From: Adiantum capillus-veneris
Lineage: Eukaryota; Streptophyta; Polypodiopsida; Polypodiales; Pteridaceae
Reading direction: 5' to 3'
Assembly (NCBI GenBank): GCA_014529385.2
Contig: CM043966.1
Span: 102,371,087-102,435,086 of the forward strand
Length of the DNA: 64,000 nucleotides
In this document: positions 43,687 to 53,073 of the stretch, in pieces
Position numbering within the stretch: position 1 is the first letter of the stretch
Layout of the letters: every line of letters begins with the position of its first letter
The notes under the pieces: generated by a model
Database searches by the model: none
Told to the model about the DNA's origin: nothing
Seen by the model: the letters and a program-made list of their open reading frames with translations, nothing else
Translations under genes and position numbers: made by a program

Positions 43687-44081
43687 TGTTGGGGTGCGAT
43701 ATTTGTTGCACCACAACTACGTATGTATAACCTCTAGAATTGTTGATCTGGGGGATTTGTTGCACCACAAATATGTGAGAATTATCTCTATCCATGTAGA
43801 CCGCCATGTAGACATACATGTGGTCCAAAGTCATGTGAATTTTTAGGCTAAGCCATCATCTGTTGATCCACGTGATCATGTGTAGAGTCAAAAGGGGAAA
43901 AGGCATCTTGCCTCTTGACTCTTTTGTACAAATATCTTCGTGGAAAGATCTCCAGTTGTATGGCCTATATAAGAGGCATTGTAAATACTCTTCATGTGTT
44001 GAATAATTAAGCCTATTTGTATTTACATTCTAAGGTATTGTGCATTAGGTTAATCTCTTAATCAAACGCTCTCTAATCACA
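43687..44081 (+). repeat. Copia 3' LTR
   Basis: It starts TGTTGGGGTGCG directly after the polypurine tract AAAGGGAGGAT (43676-43686) and probably ends CTAATCACA. A TATA box TATATAAG lies at 43966-43973, followed by a start-like region. No partner LTR is in the window; the 3' identity comes from the polypurine tract and the upstream gag. Confidence 0.65.
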
Positions 44082-44281
44082 GGTATTAGTAATGAATGGC
44101 ACACTAATCCATCCACCATAATCTATCACTATGTAGGCCTTGGTCATTGCCGGCTTATCCAAGAGTTTAACTAGGTCAAAATTGATCCAAATTGGGTGAA
44201 AATTAATCCTTAGGCTTTCCTTGAGATGTTTCACACTCTGGGAAGCTCTGTTGGCAACTTCGGTCACAAAATATGCCCCTG

Positions 44282-44896
44282 AGACATCATACACGTATGA
44301 TGTCTATCTAGTCAAAATTGAGTGAATTTCATTACAGAGGATCTCCACCACACAAGAAAACTATTGCCACTTGAAGAATGTAATTTCAACACCTATTGTG
44401 CTAGATATGGTCAAATAAAACAGTCACTTTGCTTAAATCCATCTCTAGGTCTCTATTAGTCTTAAATTGCTTTAAAGTCAATGGGACCTGGACTATTTAC
44501 TCCCTAAATACTCTTAAACACAATGGTCCACACAAAGGTACCTTTTATCCCACAATCTAGCCTCCCAGACATTATACGCGTATGATTCTATCTTGTCAGA
44601 ATATATTTCTATTTTTTTCATAGGTGCCCCTAGATGTGTACAACATGCACAAGTGCTCACAACAAACTATTGCCACTTGCAAAATGTAATTTCAACACTT
44701 ATTGTGCTAGATATGGTCAAATCAAGCAACCACTTTTCTTAAATCCAACTCTTGGTCTCTATTAGCCTTAAATTTTTTCAAAGTCAATGGGACCTAGCCT
44801 ATTTACTCCCTACATACTCTTAAATAGAATGGTTCACACAAAGGTGCCTTTTAGTCCACAATCTAGCCTCCCAGACATCATACGCGTATGATTTCT
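44282..44896. repeat. Palindrome satellite array A (three units)
   Basis: Palindromes at 44282-44305, 44567-44589 and 44873-44896 have half-site AGACATCATACG or close variants, spaced 285 and 306 bp apart. The intervals between them are clearly homologous (for example TGTGCTAGATATGGTCAAAT occurs in both) and contain a conserved GGTGCCCC...TGTACA-CATGCAC segment. That segment is also found, diverged, in array B at 56691. Confidence 0.85.
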
Positions 44897-45266
44897 ATCT
44901 TGTTAGAATAAATTTCTATTTTTTTCGTAGGTGCCCCTTGACGTGTACAGCATGCACAAGTGATCACAACAAAGTTTGGATATCAAGTTGCACCTTGTCA
45001 CCACTTTTTTCAAGAAACTTCACAGAAAGAGTAAAACTTCTTATAATATTTTACTTCCTTTTTTCTTTAGTATTATTAAAGTTATTGAGTTATTTTCAAG
45101 CAATCACATATACTTCTTTCGGTATATTACTATCTTTGTCCCACGACTAGGGTACCCTATCTCCTTTGTCTCACATGTGGAGGCAGTGCCTTCACACAAT
45201 TTTTATTCTTATTTCTCTCTATCTTGTTTGGGAAAGGCTTACAAAATTAAACTACTTAAGTTACTT
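44897..45266. other. Tail of the satellite array and unassigned AT-rich sequence
   Basis: The first 110 bases continue the satellite unit after the third palindrome. The rest is AT-rich with no recognisable feature and ends at the TG of an inverted gypsy LTR. Confidence 0.5.
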
Positions 45267-45999
45267 TGTAAGGGAATTAACCTTCTAACATGAGTTGCAA
45301 AGTGAATAACATATTGAGCATTACTTTAATCATTCCTTTGTGTGTAGATGTAAAGTGAGAAAGAGAGTGCTTGGAGGGAGAGAGAAACACTAACACATTA
45401 CTTCATTAACATGGCATGAACAATACTTGTAAAAGAAAGTGAGAGTTTAGAGAAATTGACACCAATAGAGGACCGGATTACGGTCCCCCCTCCAATAGGC
45501 ATTTTATTATAGATTCTTCCATGATGGAAGACTTGTTTACAATACAACTGATTGTGTTCCTTGAGACCTTCTTGATGAGGTGAAGATGGCAAGATTCACT
45601 CATCAAGCATTAGCATAATAACAACAAAAACATGATTAGCATGAAATTGAAAAATGCCCAGCCTCAATCCTAAGACCTCAAACACCATGAAAGGTGAGGA
45701 GAGTTGGCAGGGAGTGAGGAAGAAGAGAGAAGTAGAAGTAGCTCTACAAGAAAGAAATACCCCCTTGCACATAAGCACTCATAGATCTTGTAGCATAGAT
45801 TAGCATAGTGGTAATGGAGATTAGAGAGATTGATAAGCAAGCATAAGTATTCTCTTGTGTGGATTTGCATCCATAGCCAAGAGCTTGTTGTAGTAGGCAT
45901 TCAACTTCTCAAGCTTGGAGAAGGAGGTGGAGTGCTTGCTTCACAAGAGTGTGTGAAGAGAATAATGTGAGAGAGAGAGAGCTCGTGAGATGCTCAAAT

Positions 46000-46014
<15 letters not shown>

Positions 46015-46055
<41 letters not shown>
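46015..46055. repeat. (GA)n microsatellite
   Basis: GA run inside the inverted gypsy LTR, equivalent to the (TC)n at 28333-28388. Confidence 0.95.
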
Positions 46056-46057
<2 letters not shown>

Positions 46058-46463
46058 TTCTTGGTCGACCCCCTTTCCTAGGCTTCCCTTGAAGCTTATT
46101 GGGACATGTAGCCCTCTAGCCAATGACAGCTTGGATCCCTTTGGGGCAAGGTGTGTAGCCTCTTGACAAGTGTCCTTTTTTCCCTCTTGTGAGGTTAATC
46201 TAGCACCCCCCTTGCTTAAGCACAGCCCTTTCCTGCTTGAGTAGTGTGCCTCTACACCTAACATGTGGCCCTTTTCCTCTCATGAGAATATGGGCCCTTG
46301 ATTAGGTGCACACATACTACTTACATCCCTCCTTTGTAGGTCTCTCCCCCTTCTTGGTAGTAAGTTCTTTGAACTTGGTAAGAAGCCATGCCCCCTGCTT
46401 AAGCACAACCCCTGCTTAAGCAAGCTGCCCCCTTGCCTGCTTGGACCTTAATTGACTGTTTAA

Positions 46464-47802
46464 CACTAGGTTGGTAATGGGACACTTTTATGTCATGGGA
46501 CACTTTTATGTCCTGTTAAGTGACCATTTTCCTTGAATTATATCAAGAGTTTCAAAATGGATTTTGAGGTGCTATCTATCTAGAAATTTGTCTCATGAGC
46601 TGAAAAAAACTCGACATTTTTTTGGAATATCAATTCCATCTTTAACCTTGTCCTTGCACAACATTTCACAACCTAAACTGTGTGAAAAAACGGGTCCTTT
46701 TTTTGGCTTTTTTCAACTTTTTGCAACTATACCACTCTAGAATTCATGTTTGTGAGGTTTATAATGCTAGAGAACTATCTTTAGTAGTCCTCAACATGTC
46801 CCGATGCTTCTAGGCAGAAATAAATGTTAAAGTTGTAAGTTATGACCAAATTACAAAAATTGTCAAATCCTGTTTTTTAGCCAAATTTAGCTCTTCAATG
46901 ATTTTTTTGGTGGCTTTCATGATATCCAAATGCAGCTTTAATTTTCTATGTCGCATATTGTAACATAAAGCTAATATTCCTTGAGTTTTGGGGCACCTAA
47001 TACCCTATTTTGCATAGTAGAGAACGATGGTTGATTTTTTCAATTATAGAAGAAAACGAAACATTCTAGTATATCAAGTATAGCTTTTTCAATATTGTTA
47101 GTTTCTTGTGACAACTACACGCATTTTGTAGGTAGTAACCATATCTAGTCATAAGGATCAAATTTGGCTAGATATTGAATAGTCTCTATGGAATTCTACA
47201 ACTCATAATGTTGAACCCAGTTTTTTCATGTTTGTTGTATTTAGCACTTCATCTTTGTCCCCAAGATTCCCCTTGGTAAGAGATGTATTATTCTTTTGAC
47301 ATGCTCCATGGCTCCTTATGAACCTAAAGGACAATAGGGAACTAAGAAAACATGCATATATTATTTGTATTGAGCGTGGCTATAGAAACTTTGATGATAG
47401 GTTTGCAGAATTGTAAAAATTCAACTCTTTTGTACCTATTTCTTTTGGCAAAACACAAAATAGTGAGTGAGAAGCAATCATATGTTTTGATCACCAACCC
47501 ATTGAAGTTAACTAGGGAATTTATCTCAAGTCCTACAAAACCCCCTAATCTTACTTTTATGCAACAAAACCTAAAAAATGAGTGTTTTGTTGAAAATGTA
47601 TTGGTCCATCAACTTTGGAGGCTTGGTGTGACCAAAAGATGAGAAATTTTACAAGTTTCTTATTTTTTCCATGTGTAGTACGCCTTGAACTATAACCTCA
47701 TGAAAGGATTTTACAAAATGAGTGGATCTACTATGGTTTTGGAGGTTTTCTTCAAAACCCTGAAAGGACACTTTTATGTCCTGTTAGGTTACCAACGTAG
47801 TG
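46464..47802. mobile_element. TTAA-flanked transposon, copy 2
   Basis: It starts CACTAGGTTGGTAA and ends TTACCAACGTAGTG, with one mismatch between the ends, and is flanked by TTAA at 46460-46463 and 47803-47806. It is inserted in a gypsy LTR; the related LTR at 27656-29100 has only one TTAA at the equivalent place (27920-27923). It lies in the opposite orientation to copies 1 and 3. A 96-codon open frame (47352-47642) has a similar counterpart in copy 3. No transposase is recognisable. Confidence 0.85.
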
Positions 47803-48072
47803 TTAAAGATTAAAGACTATGTTTTAATGCTTTTAACACTTACCTTTGGAGGCTTTAATGAATCCAACCCTAAGGTCTTTTGCTCCATTGGTTAGACTTT
47901 CTCTTTGATAGAACATTTCTCATTTGGGCCTCTTTACCATTGGCCTCGTGTTGAAATAGATCTATAAGCACATCTGTATTTTAACCCTTGTTCTCGTTTA
48001 TTCTCCCACATTAAGTGATTAGTTTAATATGATAAAATCATATGGGTTGGTTAGATATTAGATTTTATGACA

Positions 48073-48481
48073 TTACCTCTCTCTTGAAATCATAGTCGTC
48101 GTCGACTATGAGGTACAATAGGTAAAGTCGTAGTCATTAGTCGATTTTAATTAGCGGGTAGAGGATCCCGTTTTACCCTACGACATCTTGCCAAGATGGA
48201 TGAATAATCCAGTTGGTGATTGGGAGACATAGCTGCCGCAAGCATGTCTACTCTTTAGTCCATATCATTCTCCCAAAGTAGAGTGACAAATTCTACTCGG
48301 TGTATGAGAGACTTCGTCATCATAGACATGATTCTAAGCATGCATACTATTTAAATTTGTGCACAATTAAAATGAGAACTAATCTTTAAAGACAAAAACA
48401 TGAATAATTTAAAATAAATTTGTACATTTGCTTACTCTAACGTAGCATTGTAAACATTGACAAGGTTCATATTATCCTTAA
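48073..48481 (-). mobile_element. Noncoding 3' tail of a minus-strand gypsy element
   Basis: Aligns with 1-425 on the same strand. It begins next to the LTR at 48072 with a purine tract (minus strand) and runs up to TTAA copy 3. The coding part that should follow is absent, since copy 3 is truncated and unrelated sequence begins at 49779. Confidence 0.7.
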
Positions 48482-49778
48482 CACTAGGTTGGTAACCTAA
48501 GAGGACATAAAAGTGTCCTTTCAGGGTTTTGAAAAAAACCTCCAAAACCATAGTAGATACACTCATATTGTAAAATCATTTCATGAGGTTATAGTTCAAG
48601 GCCTACTACACATGTAAAAAATAAGAAACTTGTAAAATTTCTCATCTTTTGGTCACACCAAGCCTCCAAAGTTGATGGACAAGTACATTTTCATCAAAAG
48701 AGTCATTTCCTACCTTTTGTTGCATAAAAATAAGATTAGGGATTTTTGTAGGACTTGAGATAAATTCCCTAGTTAACTTCAATGGGTTGGTGATCAGAAC
48801 ATATGATTGCTTCTCACTCACTATTTTGTGTTTTGCCAAAAGAAATAGGTACAAAAAAGCTGAATTATTACCACTCTGCAAACCTATCATCAAAGTTTCT
48901 ATAGCCACGCTCAATACAAATAATATATGCATGTTTTCTTAGTTCCCTATTGTCCTTTAGGTTCATAAGGAGCCATGGAGCATGTCAAAACAATAATACA
49001 TCTCTTACCAAGGGGAATCTTGGGGACAAAGATGAAGTGCTAAATACAGCAAACATGAAAAAACTGGGTTCAACATTATGAGTTGTAGAATCCCATAGAA
49101 ACTATTCAATATCTAGCCAAATTTGATCCTTATGACTAGATATGGTTACTACCTACAAAATGCATGTAGTTGTCACAAGAAACTAACAATATTGAAAAAG
49201 CTATACTTGATATACTATAATGTTTCGTTTTCTTCTATAATTGAAAAAATCAACCATCGTTGTCTACTATGCAAAATAGGGTATTAGGTGCCCCAAAACT
49301 CAAGGAATATTGGATTTATGTTACAATATGGGACATAGAAAATCAAAACTTCATTTGGATATCATGAAAGCCACCAAAAAAATCATAGAAGAGCTAAAAT
49401 TGGCTAAAAAACAAGATTTGATAATTTTTGTAATTTGGTCATAACTTACAACTTTAACATTTATTTCTCCCTAGAAGCATCAGGACATGTTGAGGACTAC
49501 TAAAGATAGTTCTCTAGCATTATAGACCTCACAAACATGAATTCTAGAGTGGTATAGTTGCAAAAAGTTGAAAAAAGCCAAAATTAGGACCCGTTTTTTC
49601 ACACAGTTTAGGCTGTGAAATGTTGTGCAAGGACAAGGTTAAAGATGGAATTGATATTCCAAGAAAATGTCGAGCTTTTTTCAGCTTATGAGACAACTTT
49701 CTAGATAGATAGCACCTCCGAATCCATTTTGAAACACTTAATTCAAGGAAAATGGTCACTTAACAGGACATAAAAGTA
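48482..49778. mobile_element. TTAA-flanked transposon, copy 3 (right end lost)
   Basis: It starts CACTAGGTTGGTAACC after TTAA (48478-48481) and follows copy 2, inverted, through the subterminal GGACATAAAAGT at 49767-49778. The last ~35 bp and the right TTAA are missing. Its insertion point in the gypsy tail differs by about 35 bp from that of copy 1, so it is a separate event. A 96-codon open frame on the minus strand (48932-48642) matches the frame in copy 2. Confidence 0.8.
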
Positions 49779-51480
49779 TTTGATGAATTTGAGATCTGAA
49801 AGGTGTATTCAAAGAGAATAGAGAGTGGCCGGAGATCATGTTATCTCAGGGTTGACAAAAGAGAGTGTGAACCAAGCAAGGATAGATCCCTTAGCACCTA
49901 TCATAGAAGAGGGCAATGATACAGACACCTCTTTTGAAGGATCTGATCATTGGATGGCTAATAGGGATTGCTAACCACGATGGCTAGCCGACAACTTGGA
50001 GTTTTCTAGTAGCAAGGGACCATGGGGGGTAGCACCTCTCAAAAACCCTTAAACATGCCAAAATACACTGCAAATTTTCTTAATCAATCCAATGACCATG
50101 TATCCCTGATGTATGTTGATATTCGAGGATGTCAATGCATATGTATTGAAGAACATCTAGCGAGAGTATTAATAGTAATCATGGTACCTGATGATGGTGA
50201 TAGGCTTCACGAGATAAGGAGGGAAACAATTATTCCTTTCTTAAAGCCCTTGAAAATTACAATCAATATGGAGACAATGTAGCAAAGGGAAGATGGTTAT
50301 GGAGACTCACGAGACACCTCCTAAACTCACTCTTTCCGGAGCCTACTACATTCATGATAAAAGAGTGAAAAAAATGGTGACGATCCATGAAAACATTTGG
50401 ATTTACAAGCACATAGAAGCAAGAGTCACCTCTTACTACCGATGCATGGAACCCCATGTGAACGTGTTAAGCATGGACAAAGTCATGTACTTGTTTTCAT
50501 ATGAGTCTATAATAGGAAACCATATTATTTTTGCCGATAAGTACTGATGAGAATAAGAGCCAATTCACCTGGATGATGTAGGGATCAGTCCCGACTCATT
50601 ATGATATTTATCTAAGGACTAATAAATACAAATCTTTAGAAGGGTTTGCATATGAAGAAGAGCTCAACTCTAAACGAGTTGACCAAGGAGGCTCTGTATC
50701 TAGTAGACAATGTGTTGTCTACAAGGAAGGGGACTACAAAGACTTATATGATGACTCATCATCAGAGTAAAGCAGAGCTAAGTCTATGAAGTCATCACGA
50801 AAGGGCGAGGTAACAATGAATCAAGAGAAACTTGTTGAGAAAGTTCTCAAATGGATAAGCCAGTTTGCTAAGCCATAGGCTAAGTAACCTAAATGGTGTG
50901 CCATTGAGAGAAAATGGATGAATTGTGCTACGGATGATTGTTACTATAACAAAGGGTATGTGAGAGAGTGACAGTATGCCCCATGATCCCAAGTAGCACC
51001 TGCTTAGGTACTAACCATGCCTAGGTATGCAGTAGGAAATTTGCCAGGACTTGGAGGGGTTGAACGGCCACAACCAGTTTTGGGGCAACAACCTCCTCTG
51101 CCAGAAACGCGATCAGTGAGCATTAGATATACACCCACTATAGAGGAATCGGAGGAATGAGCCTTAGTCCTTGTGCCTATATTTACAAAGAGCCAAGTGA
51201 ATATGGGACTAGTTCAACATACTATCCACCCGAAGAGCCAAAAGCCTCAAAATTTTGGAGCATGATTGGTAATGTTGGATCACCAACATTAGCTCATGCT
51301 GCAAGAGAAGGTAGATACAGTTTGGATGAAGTGCACATTGTTGTTTATAGCCAATAGGGGGTTAATAGTAGGAACAAGAACTGCCTATCAACAAAGAGTG
51401 GCCCCAAGAGTGCCTCTCCAACCTTTAGGACTGTTTGGTGGATATAGGCATATACATGCGTATGCACACCAAACCTTGTA
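49779..51480 (+). pseudogene. Decayed ORFs of unknown function, probably retroelement-derived
   Basis: Open pieces on the plus strand include 50022-50282 (YTANFLNQSNDHVSLMYVDI, HLARVLIVIMVP, LHEIRRETIIPFLKP), 50293-50547 (LTLSGAYYIHDKRVKKMVTI, YYRCMEPHVNVLSM) and 51157-51357 (YGTSSTYYPPEEP). The first two adjoin in different frames and look like one protein of about 170 residues. I do not recognise it; there is no zinc knuckle, protease or RT motif. Stops are frequent between 50550 and 51150. The following LTR-like sequence (51500-52080) suggests this is the inside of an LTR element, perhaps a Gag of an unfamiliar type. Confidence 0.35.
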
Positions 51481-52080
51481 AACACTCTATTGTTTTGAAG
51501 AAATCCATGTAATTTGGCCTAGAATGAGTTGTAACCATGATGTAATTAGACAATACCCTCTTTACTTCTCTGAGTCTACACCCTTGTAAGAGGCCGGATG
51601 ATCGTGGGAAAGCCCCCTTAACTTTTAAAGTCAAAACCCTTAGTTTTGAGGGGAGATTTATCATTAGCTTGAAGAATAAAAAACATGCACTGTGGAGGCC
51701 TCTTACTGCTACAACTTGTATTTTTTTTTTCTCGTGAGTTGGTAATGAAAATTTGTTTCCGAATAGCACATTACGTTCATTGTCTCTTGCTCTACAATCT
51801 AAGTGTAATCATTTTCAATTCTGTTGTGGTTTGCGATGCATTGTTTGTGAGCTAAATGCATTGATTTGGAGGTTAAAATGGTTTTTTTTTAATGTTTTGA
51901 CCATGGATAAGTGTTTCTATGCTTAAGGAAGACCTTTCTAAGTACTTCTATTTCAGTTTTCTGCATTTTTTTGTGATGGATCGTGATTTATGTACCTTCC
52001 CAGATGGTGACAGAACTTGGTAGGATTGAGCCCTTAACTGCTGTGATACCTCTCCTTAAGTTTTGTGGCGTTTCAGATTG
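51481..52080 (+). repeat. LTR-like sequence related to the foldback arms
   Basis: The stretch 51740-52080 is alignable with 10960-11300 in the left arm of the large palindrome, including AAGTGTAA-CATT-TCA, TTTTGACCAT, TGATGGAT-GTGAT and ACTTGGTAGGAT, in the same order. A purine-rich GAGGGGAGATT at 51648-51658 could be a polypurine tract. The limits of the repeat cannot be set. Confidence 0.45.
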
Positions 52081-52973
52081 TTGGCGGATACGCCGCGATG
52101 GACGTCAGCACAGCGAGAACTCACCTAACAAGATTTGTCAGCTAAGGACAAAGCTCGACCCGCAGGCGCATGGAAGCAAGCATAGGCTCTCAACCTACAC
52201 TCGACCGACTCTCGACTACTTCGTACAGAGGTCTCTACCCGATGTCTAAGCTACAGCCTTCAGGAGTGCCTGAGAGGAGATTTCCTACAACGCTTTCATG
52301 AGCCAAATACCCATCAAACATTCTCGAAACGCCACAAGACTTGAAAGAAACCCTATTAACACCAATAGGTCTCTCTCCCTAAGGTCCATGAACAAAAACC
52401 CCAACCCTAAACACCTGGTGCAAAATCACGTAGGATGTCTGGTCAAAATTTGCAGGTCATCATTTCCAAAAACTAAAGTTCTTAATGTGTAGCTCTACTC
52501 ATTGCGAACGCGTGGATATGCTGAAATGCGAATACAGACAACGTATGCTCACAAAATCACCAGATGTAGCTCGTGGGTTGAGCTCGCAAACCCAGGTCAT
52601 ACACACACAATGTAGGTATTGGCATGTAGCTCTCTTCGGGGGCAACGCGCTGCACTTCTTCGCACTCGATTTTGACCACTGATACGCGCGTAGCATCAAG
52701 ATAAAACTCTCACTCTCTCTCGTTTTTAAAATGACAAAGGTTTTTCTCATTAAGGTCAAAAGTGGTATAAATACCTTACAATCTCAAACCCTAAGGTTCC
52801 AATTGAACTATTCACTCAATCTAAATGTCAAAAATGGGATACAATCTGGAAGCTTCTGCAAGCCCAACTATTTACAAAGGTAAAATGACGGTTTTTCTCA
52901 ATTAAAGAATAATTACAAAAAATAATATCTTGCTGAGCAATCATTCTCTGTTGGGTGTGTCGAGCTGCTAACA
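52081..52973 (-). repeat. Probable 3' LTR of the large minus-strand element
   Basis: On the minus strand an AGGAGGGGGGAAG tract (52986-52974) is followed at 52973 by TGTTAGCAGCTCG, the classical polypurine tract plus LTR start. The LTR end is not fixed; the homology of the neighbouring repeat stops near 52080. A half copy of the satellite palindrome (ACGTAGGATGTCT, 52428-52440), followed by GGTCAAAATT, lies inside it. Confidence 0.5.
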
Positions 52974-53073
52974 CTTCCCCCCTCCTATTTCATGTCGTCC
53001 CCGACATGGCAGTAGAGCTGCTTCTTTAGTGGAGGCTTTCGCGCATCTTTAGAAAGGACTCATATCGCGCATG

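Larger units (their letters stand above)
45267..48072 (-). repeat. Inverted gypsy LTR carrying TTAA transposon copy 2
   Basis: On the minus strand this is the same LTR family as 27656-29100: it begins TGTCATAAAAT at 48072 and ends CCCTTACA at 45267. Without the 1,339-bp insertion at 46464-47802 and its extra TTAA it is about 1,463 bp. A (GA)n tract lies at 46015-46055. Upstream on the minus strand is a purine tract (CAAGAGAGAGGTAA) and the noncoding tail of the gypsy element, so it is a 3' LTR. Confidence 0.85.
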
